A DNA stretch of 64,000 nucleotides from Puniceibacterium sp. IMCC21224 (GCF_001038505.1 NZ_LDPY01000001.1:992001-1056000), one strand, 5' to 3'; numbered from the stretch's first letter, positions 43,659-53,091 are shown. Numbers and translations are program-made. Notes: generated by a model from the letters alone, not told the origin.

Positions 43659-44519
43659 ATGGCAGAAAGCTTGCGCGCACGTGCGCTGACCTGGGCGGGG
43701 CTGCTGCCGTTCGCGATCTTCGCGATCCTGTTTCTGATCCTGCCCACGCTCTATATCGTTGTCGGGGCCTTTCGTACGCCCGAAGGGGCTTTTACCTTTG
43801 ACAACATCATTGGTCTGAACACGCCGTCGATCCGCAATGCCTATTGGGTGTCGATCAAGGTCAGTTTTCTGTCGTCGCTTCTGGGATGTGCCTTTGGGTT
43901 TGCTATCGCCTGCGCGATCACGCTGGGCAGTCTGCCGCGTGCCGTGCGCGGGCCGATGACCACCTTTTCCGGCGTCGCATCGAACTTTGCCGGGGTGCCG
44001 CTGGCCTTTGCCTTTATCGCGACCATCGGCCCGGCGGGCCTGATCACCATGTATCTGCGCACCGAGTGGGGCATAAACCTGCGGGTCTATGGCTGGAACC
44101 TGCTTAGCACCTGGGGTCTGATCATCACCTATCTGTTCTTTCAGATCCCGCTGATGATCCTGATTATCACGCCGGCGCTGGACGGTCTGAAACGGGAATG
44201 GCGCGAGGCGGCCGAGGTGCTGGGCGCCACCGGGCTGCAATACTGGCGCATGGTGGCGCTGCCGATCCTGTTTCCGTCGATCCTGGGCACCATGGCACTG
44301 CTGTTTGCCAATGCCTTCGGCGCTGTGGCCACGGCAATCGCGCTGACCGGGCCGTCGCTGAACATCGCGCCGATCCTGCTGTATGCGCAGATCCGTGGCG
44401 ATGTTCTGGGTTCTCCTAACCTTGGTTATGCGTTGGCGTTTGGCATGATCGTGCTGACCGGGGCGGCCAACACACTGTATATCGTGCTGCGGATACGGTC
44501 GGAACGGTGGCTGAAATGA
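43659..44519 (+). CDS. ABC transporter permease (PotB-like)
   Basis: 286 residues, six helices. I start at ATG 43659 (MAESLRARALTWAGLLPFAI), preceded by AGGA. A GTG at 43602 in frame would force the hairpin at 43611-43640 into the coding region. The EAA loop, which contacts the ATPase, reads REWREAAEVLGATGLQYWRM. It overlaps the second permease by ATGA at 44516. Confidence 0.9.
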   Translation: MAESLRARALTWAGLLPFAIFAILFLILPTLYIVVGAFRTPEGAFTFDNIIGLNTPSIRNAYWVSIKVSFLSSLLGCAFGFAIACAITLGSLPRAVRGPMTTFSGVASNFAGVPLAFAFIATIGPAGLITMYLRTEWGINLRVYGWNLLSTWGLIITYLFFQIPLMILIITPALDGLKREWREAAEVLGATGLQYWRMVALPILFPSILGTMALLFANAFGAVATAIALTGPSLNIAPILLYAQIRGDVLGSPNLGYALAFGMIVLTGAANTLYIVLRIRSERWLK

Positions 44520-45298
44520 ACAAGCTTTTCGCCTGGATCGCCTTTTTGTTTGGCGTGACTTATTTTATCCTTCCGATGATCGGGATGGCCGAATTCTCGC
44601 TGTCGATGCGGCGCGGGGTGTATTCGCTGGATGCCTACAAGGTGGTGCTGGCGGATCCGCAGTTTCAGGCCACATTCGGCTATTCGGTGATGATGGCTGT
44701 GGTGACCATCGCCTTTGGCATCCTGCTGGTGGTGCCGACGGCCTTTTGGGTCCGGCTCAAGCTGCCAGAGGTGCGCCCGTGGATCGAATTTATCACCCTC
44801 TTGCCGCTGGTCATTCCTGCGATCGTCGTCGTTTTTGGCTACATTCGCCTCTACAATACATCTAGCTGGCTGCCGATGACCGGTTCGGTTCTGGGCACCA
44901 ATATCCTGCTGATGTTTGGCTATGCCATGCTGTCGCTGCCATATATGTACCGGGCGGTTGATACGGGGTTGCGCTCGATCGACGTGGTCACGCTGACCGA
45001 GGCTGCACAGAGCATGGGCGCGGGTTGGGGCACCATTCTGGCGCGGGTGATCCTGCCTAATGTGCTGCCGGCTGTGATGTCGGGCGCATTCCTGACATTT
45101 GCCATCGTGATCGGCGAATTCACCATGGCGGCGCTGCTCGACCGTCCAGCCTTTGGGCCTTATATGCAGATCCTGGGGGCAAATCGCGCCTATGAACCTG
45201 CGGCGCTGGCTGTGATCGCCTTTGCGATCACCTGGGCCTGTATGGGGCTGATCCAGCTGGTCACACGCTTTTCCACACATACGAGGGCAAACGCCTGA
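44516..45298 (+). CDS. ABC transporter permease (PotC-like)
   Basis: 260 residues, about six helices. It starts at ATG 44516 overlapping the previous stop. The EAA motif is LTEAAQSMGAGWGTILARVI, followed by LPNVLPAVMSGAFLTFAIVI. The stop overlaps the ATPase ATG at 45298 (TGATG). With the first permease it makes the heterodimeric membrane channel. Confidence 0.92.
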   Translation: MNKLFAWIAFLFGVTYFILPMIGMAEFSLSMRRGVYSLDAYKVVLADPQFQATFGYSVMMAVVTIAFGILLVVPTAFWVRLKLPEVRPWIEFITLLPLVIPAIVVVFGYIRLYNTSSWLPMTGSVLGTNILLMFGYAMLSLPYMYRAVDTGLRSIDVVTLTEAAQSMGAGWGTILARVILPNVLPAVMSGAFLTFAIVIGEFTMAALLDRPAFGPYMQILGANRAYEPAALAVIAFAITWACMGLIQLVTRFSTHTRANA

Positions 45299-46356
45299 TG
45301 GCCTTTCTCGATCTCACTCACCTGGAGAAATCCTTTGGCGCAAATCATGTGGTCAAGGATTTCACCCTGAACATCGAACAGGGCGAATTTGTATCGCTGT
45401 TGGGCCCGTCGGGCTGTGGCAAGACCACAGTGCTGCGCATGGTCGGCGGGTTCGAAACACCGTCTGCCGGGGGCATCACCATCGACGGGCGCGATGTGAC
45501 CGGGCTGCGGCCCAATCAGCGCGACATCGGTATGGTGTTTCAGGCCTATGCGCTGTTTCCCAACATGACCGTGGCGCAGAACGTCGCCTTTGGCCTCAAG
45601 GTTGCTGGTGTCGCGCGGGCCGAGCGTGAGGCGCGGGTCAAAGAGATGCTGTTACTGATCGGCCTGCCGGATCTGGGCGGGCGCTATCCGTTCCAGATGT
45701 CGGGGGGGCAGCAGCAGCGGGTTGCACTGGCGCGGGCACTGGCGGCGCGGCCCAAGGTACTGTTGCTGGACGAACCGCTGTCGGCGCTGGATGCCAAGAT
45801 CCGCGTCAGTCTGCGGGCTGAAATCCGCGAGATCCAGAAACGTCTGGGGATTACCACGATCTTTGTCACCCACGATCAGGAAGAGGCGCTGTCGATGTCC
45901 GATCGCGTCGTGGTGATGAATGGCGGCAAAGCGGAACAGATCGGTGTTCCGTTTGAGATTTACAATGCGCCTTCTACCCGCTTTGTCGCCGGGTTTGTCG
46001 GCACGCTCAACACCTTTGACGCCGTGGTGACGGACCCGGCCAACGGTGGGGTGACGCTGGACGGAACGGCGCTGTCGCTGGGGCGTGCACTGGACGTGTC
46101 CAAGGGAAAAACCATCGGCATCGCCCTGCGCCCCGAGGCCGCGCGTCTGGGCCGCGACCCCTCGCGTGAGGCGGTTCTGCCCGCGACGATCACTGCCGTG
46201 CAGTTCATGGGCGCGGTGGTCAGGATCACAGCGCAGGTTGGCACGGCGTCACTGGTGCTGGACACCTTCAACCGGGTGGATTCCCCGCCGCCGCCCGTCG
46301 GTACCAAGACTGAGATCAGCGTCGCCGCACGGGATTTCATCGTCCTGTCAGCTTAG
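45298..46356 (+). CDS. ABC transporter ATP-binding protein (PotA-like)
   Basis: 352 residues. Walker A GPSGCGKTT, Q-loop VFQAYALFPNMTV, signature MSGGQQQRVALARALA, Walker B VLLLDEPLSALD, H-loop FVTHDQEEAL, then a C-terminal TOBE/MOP-like domain (about residues 280-350). The layout is that of polyamine, iron and spermidine-type importers. It ends the operon; no clear terminator precedes the convergent chrA. Confidence 0.93.
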   Translation: MAFLDLTHLEKSFGANHVVKDFTLNIEQGEFVSLLGPSGCGKTTVLRMVGGFETPSAGGITIDGRDVTGLRPNQRDIGMVFQAYALFPNMTVAQNVAFGLKVAGVARAEREARVKEMLLLIGLPDLGGRYPFQMSGGQQQRVALARALAARPKVLLLDEPLSALDAKIRVSLRAEIREIQKRLGITTIFVTHDQEEALSMSDRVVVMNGGKAEQIGVPFEIYNAPSTRFVAGFVGTLNTFDAVVTDPANGGVTLDGTALSLGRALDVSKGKTIGIALRPEAARLGRDPSREAVLPATITAVQFMGAVVRITAQVGTASLVLDTFNRVDSPPPPVGTKTEISVAARDFIVLSA

Positions 46357-46422
46357 CGGGCGTCTTTGGCCGAGTGCCTGACCTGCAATCGGGCATATCC
46401 TTGGTCGGCGTGAACGCGCAGC

Positions 46423-47703
46423 TTATACTGCGCTGACAAGGCACCAGCCCAGAGCTGCGGACAGCATCAGAATCCAGCCGATCCCCAGATGATACCGCAG
46501 CAAGAGCACACCACAGAGCAGCGACAACATGGCAGCGCGCCAGTCCAGTGACGCAAGCTCGGGGCGCCAGAGCGTCACCGGGCCGATCGTTGATTGCGCG
46601 ACCTCTCGACACAGCACATGCAGGCCGAACCAGACCGATAGATTTAGGATGACACCGACAACAGCCGCCGTGATCGCCTGCAACGCCCCCTTGAGGCGTG
46701 GTTGCGCCGCGATCCATTCGATGTAAGGGGCTCCGGCGAATATCCACAAAAAGCAGGGCACAAACGTCACCCAGAGCGTGACCGCCGCCCCACCGAGGGC
46801 GATGCCGTACCCCCCAGCACGAAAAGCGGCGATATAGCCAACAAACTGCGTCACCAGGATCAGCGGGCCGGGTGTGGTTTCCGCCAGACCTAGGCCGTCC
46901 ATCATCTCGTCCGCGCTCAGCCAGCCAAAGCCGGTCACCACATCCTGCGCCATATAGGCCAGAACGGCGTAGGCACCGCCAAAGGTGACCACCGCCAGCT
47001 TGGCAAAGAACACGCCGATCTCGGACAGGACAGCGTGGTCGGTGACGGTGTCCAGCATCGCCAGCGGCAGCAACCAGATCAACAGGCCCAGGGTGACCGT
47101 AGCCGCGGTCCGGCGCAATGAGATGTGGACCGGGGCAGCAGCCTCTGGGACGGCCCTGCCAAAGAAGGCACCATACAGACCCGCGATCAGGATAATCAGC
47201 GGATAGGGCAGTGCCAGAAAGAAGATGCCGACAAAGGCCAGACCGGCTAGAATCCAGTGATCCCACCCGATGAGCGCACGACGCGACACCCGCAGCAGCG
47301 CCTCAAGGACAATTGCCAGAACCGCCGCCTTGACGCCCAGAAACAGCGTCGCCATCAGCGGCACATCCCCGTAGGCCACATAGAGCGCGCCCAGAGCCAG
47401 CATTACCAACGCCCCCGGCAGCACAAACAACAGCCCCGCGCTTAGCCCGCCCCGAACGCCATGCAATCGCCAGCCGGCATAGGTGGCCAGTTGCATCGCT
47501 TCGGGGCCGGGCAGCAGCATGCAAAAGCTAAGCGCGTTCAGAAACCGCTGTTCAGAGAGCCAGCCTTTGTCCTCGACGATGATCTTGTGCATCAGCGCGA
47601 TCTGCGCTGCCGGCCCGCCAAACGACAACACCCCGATCCGGGCAAAGGTGGCCAGGCTTTCGCGCGCGGGAACAGTGCCTTTGGGGGAGTAGGGGTCCGT
47701 CAT
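46423..47703 (-). CDS. chrA: Chromate efflux transporter ChrA
   Basis: 426 residues, long-chain CHR family with two homologous six-helix halves. First-half motifs: SFGGPAAQIALMHKIIVED and LLPGPEAMQLATYAGW. Second-half counterparts: TFGGAYAVLAYMAQDVV and ETTPGPLILVTQFVGY. CHR proteins export chromate, driven by proton motive force, and are related to sulfate handling; a place 3 kb from the sox locus may be coincidental. No chrB regulator is adjacent. Confidence 0.93.
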   Translation of the reverse strand: MTDPYSPKGTVPARESLATFARIGVLSFGGPAAQIALMHKIIVEDKGWLSEQRFLNALSFCMLLPGPEAMQLATYAGWRLHGVRGGLSAGLLFVLPGALVMLALGALYVAYGDVPLMATLFLGVKAAVLAIVLEALLRVSRRALIGWDHWILAGLAFVGIFFLALPYPLIILIAGLYGAFFGRAVPEAAAPVHISLRRTAATVTLGLLIWLLPLAMLDTVTDHAVLSEIGVFFAKLAVVTFGGAYAVLAYMAQDVVTGFGWLSADEMMDGLGLAETTPGPLILVTQFVGYIAAFRAGGYGIALGGAAVTLWVTFVPCFLWIFAGAPYIEWIAAQPRLKGALQAITAAVVGVILNLSVWFGLHVLCREVAQSTIGPVTLWRPELASLDWRAAMLSLLCGVLLLRYHLGIGWILMLSAALGWCLVSAV

Positions 47704-47798
47704 GGTTCAGATCCGCTGTTTTTTGCGTCGAGGCGTCATGTCATTGCGGGTATCGGGGCAACGCTTCCGCAGCAATATGGCGGTGGCCGGGCCGCCTG

Positions 47799-48653
47799 TC
47801 AGATCGCCATCCCATAGCGTTGATGCAGTGCCTCTAGGTGCCCCGGCAACCATTGCGGCGGTGCGTGGTGTTGCCAGAACGCCCAGAGTTCGGGGTAACT
47901 GAGTGCGGCAAATGTTGGCGTCGCGTCGGCCACACGGTCGGCGAACTCAGCGATCTCGCGGCGGTGGGCGGCAAAGATTGGATCGCATTCCGGATTGGCT
48001 GGCTCCCAATACAGATACAACAGCGTCACCGGTCGGTCACCAAAGCAGCGGGCCAGACCGAAGGCGTGTTTGATCAACTGCGCAGCGTCCAGCCGTGCGT
48101 AGCTGTCAGGGGCCTCTCTCAGGCGCAGCATTTCACGGAAATAGCCCTGAGTGCGGCGAAAATCGGTGATCTGATCCCGATAGGCGTCGGAAAACGCGGC
48201 GCGGTGGCGACCCAGCATTTCCGTTAGCTTGGATTCCACGCCGACGACGCTGGTGGCCCCTTCAAGCACAAGATCTAGATTGGGCGCGCGTCCGCCCCGC
48301 AATCCGGTCGGACATTTGCGTTCGAACTGCAACCGGGTGAAATCCTGCCCCAAGGGCAGCACCAAATCCGACAAACGGCTGCGAAAGGGTGCAAAGCAAT
48401 TTACCGCCAGAGCAGACGAGGAATGTGCGGCGCGAAACTTGGTCGCCAGCTCATTGCCATCCCCGGCTTCTAGGTCGGCCTCGAAATCTGCGGGGGACAC
48501 CAACGGCAAGAGATTGTCGAGATAGGATGCGGCATATCCCTTGTCATCAACGGCTCCTTGCGGGTGCATTTGTTGCAAAGCGTGCGACAGCGCGCCGAGG
48601 GTGCGGGGCCGGATCGACCTGGGCGAGAGGGAAGATGAGTTCATGGAGGGCAT
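47799..48653 (-). CDS. Putative PD-(D/E)XK superfamily nuclease (PGN_0703-like), orphan
   Basis: 284 residues, no signal or membrane segment. The nuclease core is readable: FERKCPTGLRGGRAPNLDLV, then VVGVESKLTE, giving D127 and the E140-x-K142 pair with spacing typical of PD-(D/E)XK enzymes. E111 could be the extra acidic residue. The block resembles the PGN_0703 putative restriction endonuclease family as I remember it. No methyltransferase or other defence gene is adjacent, so it may be a solitary nuclease, repair enzyme or remnant. It lies between chrA and the brkB-type gene. Confidence 0.7.
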   Translation of the reverse strand: MPSMNSSSLSPRSIRPRTLGALSHALQQMHPQGAVDDKGYAASYLDNLLPLVSPADFEADLEAGDGNELATKFRAAHSSSALAVNCFAPFRSRLSDLVLPLGQDFTRLQFERKCPTGLRGGRAPNLDLVLEGATSVVGVESKLTEMLGRHRAAFSDAYRDQITDFRRTQGYFREMLRLREAPDSYARLDAAQLIKHAFGLARCFGDRPVTLLYLYWEPANPECDPIFAAHRREIAEFADRVADATPTFAALSYPELWAFWQHHAPPQWLPGHLEALHQRYGMAI

Positions 48654-48834
48654 GCGACCTGAATAAAACGGGATTGTCCCCAGTCTGCCGATCCAGTCGG
48701 TCCGCGCCAGTCATTTTATGAGATGCGATTAATCGGGCCGATACATGGCCCCATCCTGCAACAACCGTTGCCCCAACCCATCACAGGCCCGCGAAAAGTT
48801 TTGCGGCCCCTGAGTTTCCCGGGGGAATCGTTCT

Positions 48835-50208
48835 ATGTACTGCCGCATGACAGATCTGCGCACCCAAATCGAATCCTGGAAACAGACTCGCCTCGCGGCC
48901 ATTGCCACCGATGTGGGGCATTTTGTCGTCTTTGCGGTGCGCCGGTTCTTTGCCGAGCGCATGAACAATGCGGCGGCGTCGCTGACCTATTCCACGCTGC
49001 TGGCGCTGGTGCCACTGCTGGTCATTGCCTTTGCAATCCTGTCCAGTTTTCGCGCCTTTGACGCGGTCAAAGAGCGCATGCAGGCGGTATTCTTCAACGC
49101 TGTTGTCCCCGAGGCAGGGGCGGCTATTTCGGACTATCTGTCGAACTTTACCCAGAACGCCAGCAATCTGACCACCATCGGCGTTGTGGCGCTGGCGGTG
49201 GCGGCAGTTCTGCTGCTGTCAACGGTAGAGGATACGTTGAACCGCGTCTGGCATGTCGAACGTCCGCGCCCGATACTGGTGCGTTTTTTGATTTTCTGGG
49301 CCATTCTCACGCTGGGTCCGCTGCTGATCGGGGCCAGCTTTACCCTGTCGTCTGACCTGATGAAGTTTGCCAACACGTCGGATCTGCTTACCTTGGGGAT
49401 TCAGGCCGAGGTGGTGAAAAGCGGCTCTTGGATCCTGGAAAGTCTGGCTGGCTTTGCAATCAATATCGTTGGCTTCACGGCGCTGTTTGTTCTGGTTCCG
49501 GCGCGGCGGGTGCGGATTCGGCACGCGCTGATTGGCGCAATCTTTGCGGCGGTGTCCTTTGGTATTCTGGGCTGGGGCTTTAACCGCTTTCTCACCTCTG
49601 GATCCAGTTATGAGACGATCTATGGTGCCGTTGCTGCGGTGCCGGTCTTTCTGGTGTGGATCTACACCTCGTGGATGGTGATCATTCTTGGGGCGGTTTT
49701 TGCCGCGTCTTTTCCCGACTGGTGGCTGGCGCGGTCGGGTGTTCTGGGGGTGACGCTGCGGCCCTCGGACCGGCTGGAAATCACCATGAGCGTTCTGGCC
49801 AAATTGTTGCAGCACGCCAAAACTGGCGGCGTGATCGACGAGGAAGAGCTGGTCACGGCTGCGCCGCTGAATGCGCGAAACGAGGTCCTTGATCGGTTGC
49901 GCGACACCGGCTATGTGGTCGAAACCGATGAGGGATGTCTGGCGCTTAGCCGCGATTTGCATGCCACCACGATGCGCGAACTGGCGGTGGATTTGGGTCT
50001 GGCACTGGGCGTTGATCCGACGCAGCCCGGCGTTTTGCCGGACGAGGTGACGCGGCAACTGGTTCGAGAAACCGCTGAGACCCGGCGCCTGCTGGTCCAA
50101 CTGCACAAGGCCGAAGCGCAGATACTGGATATCTCGGTGGCGCAAGCGATCCTTGCCTCGCAGGATGTGACAGCGGCCTTGCCTGCGTCCGCCGCGCAAA
50201 AGGATTAA
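48835..50208 (+). CDS. YihY/BrkB family inner-membrane protein
   Basis: 457 residues. Six membrane helices in the N-terminal 290 residues with family motifs NNAAASLTYSTLLALVPLL (helix 1), STVEDTLNRVWHVERPRPI and FVLVPARRVRIRHALIGAIF, VPVFLVWIYTSWMVIILGA. A soluble C-terminal extension (about 310-457) reads like a winged helix (IDEEELVTAAPLNARNEVLD), known in the longer YihY group. Older names include ribonuclease BN, which is wrong for this family. Function unknown. It starts at ATG 48835 after GGGGGA. Confidence 0.88.
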   Translation: MYCRMTDLRTQIESWKQTRLAAIATDVGHFVVFAVRRFFAERMNNAAASLTYSTLLALVPLLVIAFAILSSFRAFDAVKERMQAVFFNAVVPEAGAAISDYLSNFTQNASNLTTIGVVALAVAAVLLLSTVEDTLNRVWHVERPRPILVRFLIFWAILTLGPLLIGASFTLSSDLMKFANTSDLLTLGIQAEVVKSGSWILESLAGFAINIVGFTALFVLVPARRVRIRHALIGAIFAAVSFGILGWGFNRFLTSGSSYETIYGAVAAVPVFLVWIYTSWMVIILGAVFAASFPDWWLARSGVLGVTLRPSDRLEITMSVLAKLLQHAKTGGVIDEEELVTAAPLNARNEVLDRLRDTGYVVETDEGCLALSRDLHATTMRELAVDLGLALGVDPTQPGVLPDEVTRQLVRETAETRRLLVQLHKAEAQILDISVAQAILASQDVTAALPASAAQKD

Positions 50209-50368
50209 GTCCCGAACAGACGCTGGATTTTCCCTTTTCGACGGTTTGCGTGCAATGCTCAGCGGATAGAGTGATTAGCTCCGCTTCTACGCTGATCATG
50301 TCGCGCGGTATCGTCGCCAAGCCTTTACAGACTGGATATATTTTGCACGCTTGCCCCGATCCGGCACC

Positions 50369-51415
50369 TCAGACCAAATGGCGAAAGCCGACGATCAGTT
50401 GCCGCAGCCCCAGTGCAGCGCCGGCCACAATCGCGGCCAGCGTCACCGGCCCGCTGAGGGCCAGAACTGAAAACGCCGACAATCCCTGACCGATGCTGCA
50501 TCCGACTGCGACGACGGCTCCGACGCCCATCAGTCCGGCGCCCAGAATCTGGCGGCGCAGCTCGCGCGGGTCTTCGCAGGCCTCCCACCGGAACTGGCGG
50601 CGCAGCAGGCTGCCCAGAAACGCGCCCGCGAGGACGCCAGTGACCGATCCGATGCCAAAGGTCAGATGGTTGCCCGAGGATGTCATCGTATAGAGGATGG
50701 TCTGGCCGACTGGCGCCGAAAACGTGTGTGACATGACCGGTGTGTCTGCGAAACCGTGCGAAGCGACCCAATAGGTTCCAGCCCACCCCGACGCCACGGC
50801 AAGTCCCACCACCGCCGCCCACAGGAACCGCGACAGTCGCACCGGGCCGCTTCCGATCAGAAGCGCGAGCAGCACAAGGCCGACCGCCACGCCGATGAAT
50901 TCTGGTGAGAGGCCGCTCAGGTCTGCCGTCAGATGCGCGATGCCGGGCGGGGTTGTTGATCCGTCGGGCTGAAACAGCACCACGCGCAGCGCCGCCAGGG
51001 GCCCGTTGAGCGTGGCATATGCCGACACGCCCATCACCAGAACGATGACAAACGATCGCAGATCGCCGCCGCCCAGCCGCGCCAGCGCGCCGTAACCGCA
51101 ATTGCCGGCCAGGGCCATGCCATAGCCAAACACCAGCCCGCCGACGATGCTGGCCAGCGGCGACCAGCCTTGCGACAGATAGAGCGTTGTCCGCAGGTCC
51201 AGAAATCCTGCCAACGCCAGCCCAAAGGTCAGGACAATCGCCACGCCAATCGCGACTCCCCACATCCGCGCCCGGTCGCTGTTGCCGCCATAGAGCAGAT
51301 CCTCGATCGCGCCGAGCGTACAGAATCGCCCAAGCCGCGCCGCAAGACCCAGCAGCATCCCGCCACCGAATCCGATCACTGCAATCAGCAGCGGCTCTGA
51401 GATATGGTCCAGCAA
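50369..51415 (-). CDS. soxT: YeeE/YedE family sulfur-compound transporter (SoxT-like)
   Basis: 348 residues, about nine helices. Conserved cysteine motifs of the YeeE/YedE group are visible: LAGNCGYGALARLGGG and VAVGCSIGQGLSAFSVL. Homologues import thiosulfate through cysteine relays, and those beside sox genes are named SoxT. It lies 45 bp downstream of the soxR-like regulator on the same strand, so both are probably one unit under self-control. The role here would be uptake of thiosulfate or return of sulfane sulfur to the cytoplasm. Confidence 0.85.
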   Translation of the reverse strand: MLDHISEPLLIAVIGFGGGMLLGLAARLGRFCTLGAIEDLLYGGNSDRARMWGVAIGVAIVLTFGLALAGFLDLRTTLYLSQGWSPLASIVGGLVFGYGMALAGNCGYGALARLGGGDLRSFVIVLVMGVSAYATLNGPLAALRVVLFQPDGSTTPPGIAHLTADLSGLSPEFIGVAVGLVLLALLIGSGPVRLSRFLWAAVVGLAVASGWAGTYWVASHGFADTPVMSHTFSAPVGQTILYTMTSSGNHLTFGIGSVTGVLAGAFLGSLLRRQFRWEACEDPRELRRQILGAGLMGVGAVVAVGCSIGQGLSAFSVLALSGPVTLAAIVAGAALGLRQLIVGFRHLV

Positions 51416-51460
51416 AATGGCGCGCCCCTCCTCCGGGCGACCGGCAGGTCTGAGGTATCG

Positions 51461-51826
51461 TCAGTCCCGCCTGCAAAACAGATCATAGACCACTTCCATG
51501 ATCTGGCGTGGCCGGTCATCGGCCAGTCGATAATATATCGCCTTGCCATCCCGTCGCGGCGTCACCAGCCCTTCGAGGCGCAGACGTGACAATTGCTGTG
51601 ACACGGCCGCCTGCCGGGCCGACAGCAGATCCTCGAGCTCGGTCACTGATTTTTCGCCCGAGGCAAGATGGCACAGGATCATCAACCGACCCTCGTGGCT
51701 GATCGCCTTGAGAAAGTTTGCCGCCGCCATGGCATTTTCCGCCATCTTGTCAAGCTCTTCGGCAGAAGAGGTGGTGTCGAAAACCGGTAGGGCCAAAGGG
51801 TGCGTTTCCTCTAGTTCGTTCAGCAA
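51461..51826 (-). CDS. soxR: ArsR-family sulfur-responsive repressor (SoxR/BigR/SqrR type)
   Basis: 121 residues from TTG 51826 (no in-frame ATG fits the domain start). Winged helix-turn-helix: RQAAVSQQLSRLRLEGLVTP then DGKAIYYRLADD. The two sensor cysteines are present: C52 (LMILCHLASGE) and C118 (YDLFCRRD), 66 residues apart, the same separation I recall for BigR and SqrR. These regulators form an intramolecular polysulfide bridge with persulfides and leave DNA. Palindromes ATTC-N8-GAAT stand before the sox transcription units, giving the probable regulon. It is divergent from soxX. Confidence 0.92.
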   Translation of the reverse strand: MLNELEETHPLALPVFDTTSSAEELDKMAENAMAAANFLKAISHEGRLMILCHLASGEKSVTELEDLLSARQAAVSQQLSRLRLEGLVTPRRDGKAIYYRLADDRPRQIMEVVYDLFCRRD

Positions 51827-51931
51827 TGGGGTCGTCCGTCAAACGGTCAATGCTGCGATGACCAGATCCCGCTGGTGATCAACGTCACAGCCACCCGCCG
51901 CCCTGGACCAGCCCTGTTATGATACAACGTA

Positions 51932-51947
51932 ATTTGAATATATGAAT
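51932..51947. promoter_or_regulatory. Degenerate SoxR-type operator (ATTT-N8-GAAT)
   Basis: ATTTGAATATATGAAT, one base off ATTC-N8-GAAT, 106 bp upstream of the soxR start; suited to autoregulation. Confidence 0.5.
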
Positions 51948-52057
51948 AAGACAAGTTCGACCGTGTTGTGGCGCCGCAATTGGCGGGCATTGTGCCGCGT
52001 GTGCCGGGAATTTGCGCGCGATCATTGCGATGGCGGGCAGGTCGGATAAATCATAAA

Positions 52058-52073
52058 ATTCATGTTTTTGAAT
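52058..52073. promoter_or_regulatory. SoxR-type operator before soxX (ATTC-N8-GAAT)
   Basis: ATTCATGTTTTTGAAT, a perfect dyad 67 bp upstream of the soxX ATG. Confidence 0.75.
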
Positions 52074-52140
52074 TTGTAGTTGCGTATTTACGTTTGCCTG
52101 CGCTAGGCTATACCACGGTCGACATGTATCGGGAGGGCAC

Positions 52141-52614
52141 ATGAAACGGTTCACCACCAGTTTGATTGCGATGGGGCTGTCCACGACAATCCTGTCTGCT
52201 GAAGAAATCGCACCGACTGCGGTTGCATTCGATTCGGGTGCCATTGCACAATCGCTGTCAGGCCAGCCCGGAGACCCCGCCAGCGGTCGCAAGATCATGG
52301 GCAGCCGGTCGGACGGCAATTGCGTCGCCTGCCACGAAATTTCGGCCATGGCGGACGTGCCGTTCCAGGGCAATATCGGACCCATCCTTGATGGGGCCGG
52401 TGATCGTTGGAGCGAAGGCGAGCTGCGCGGTATCGTGGCCAACGCCAAGATGATGTTCGACGGCACGATGATGCCGTCCTTTTACAAGACCGAAGGCTTT
52501 GTCCGGCCCGGCAAGGCCTTTACCGGCAAGGCTGCGGACGACACATTCGGCCCGCTTCTTTCGGCCCAGCAGGTCGAAGACGTGGTTGCCTATCTCGTGA
52601 CACTCAAGGACTGA
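52141..52614 (+). CDS. soxX: Sulfur oxidation c-type cytochrome SoxX
   Basis: 157 residues, periplasmic monoheme cytochrome c that pairs with SoxA to attach thiosulfate to SoxY. Signal peptide 1-20 (ending ILSA|E). The heme motif is CVACH (C61, C64, H65), and the distal ligand methionine is probably in FDGTMMPSFYK. GGGAGG ribosome-binding site upstream. First gene of soxXYZA; a SoxR-type operator lies just upstream. Confidence 0.95.
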   Translation: MKRFTTSLIAMGLSTTILSAEEIAPTAVAFDSGAIAQSLSGQPGDPASGRKIMGSRSDGNCVACHEISAMADVPFQGNIGPILDGAGDRWSEGELRGIVANAKMMFDGTMMPSFYKTEGFVRPGKAFTGKAADDTFGPLLSAQQVEDVVAYLVTLKD

Positions 52615-52653
52615 GGCGCGGGTCGCCGGTTCAACAGACAGGAGGCTTTCGAC

Positions 52654-53070
52654 ATGGAGCTGACAAGACGCAACGCACTACTGCTCGGCGCCGGGGTCTT
52701 TGTGGCCTTTGGCCTGCCGTATCGGGCGCAGGCCGCCACGGACGAGGCGATTGCCGCCTTTACCGGCGGTGCCAGTGTGGCCGACACCGGAATCACCCTC
52801 ACCGCGCCCGAGATTGCCGAAAACGGCAATACCGTTCCGATCGAGGTGGATGCCCCCGGCGCCACAGAAATCCTCGTGCTGGCGACCGGCAACCCGGTGC
52901 CGCCGGTGGCGACGTTCAAATTTGGCGCTCTGGCCGGTGCGCAGCAGGCATCGACCCGCATTCGCCTGGCGAAGACGCAGGATGTGATTGCCATTGCCAA
53001 GCTGGCCGACGGTTCGTTTGCGCAGGCGTCCAGCATGGTCAAGGTCACCATCGGCGGCTGCGGCGGCTGA
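52654..53070 (+). CDS. soxY: Thiosulfate oxidation carrier protein SoxY
   Basis: 138 residues, carrier on which sulfur intermediates are held. The C-terminal swinging arm GGCGG is intact (C136). The Tat-like leader MELTRRNALLLGAGVFVAFG carries the folded SoxYZ complex to the periplasm. The core has the immunoglobulin-like segment ITLTAPEIAENGNTVPIEVD. It stands 39 bp after soxX and 21 bp before soxZ. Confidence 0.96.
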   Translation: MELTRRNALLLGAGVFVAFGLPYRAQAATDEAIAAFTGGASVADTGITLTAPEIAENGNTVPIEVDAPGATEILVLATGNPVPPVATFKFGALAGAQQASTRIRLAKTQDVIAIAKLADGSFAQASSMVKVTIGGCGG

Positions 53071-53091
53071 TCAGGCACAGGGAGAAGAGAC

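Larger units (their letters stand above)
51827..52140. promoter_or_regulatory. Divergent soxR-soxX control region
   Basis: 314 bases without a gene, AT-rich from about 51920. It contains a degenerate (51932-51947) and a perfect (52058-52073) copy of the ATTC-N8-GAAT dyad. GGGAGG at 52132-52137 is the soxX ribosome-binding site. Confidence 0.75.

Noticed and set aside
48835..50208. Ribonuclease BN
   Set aside because: Old misannotation of the YihY/BrkB membrane family; true RNase BN is a metallo-beta-lactamase enzyme and nothing here resembles it.
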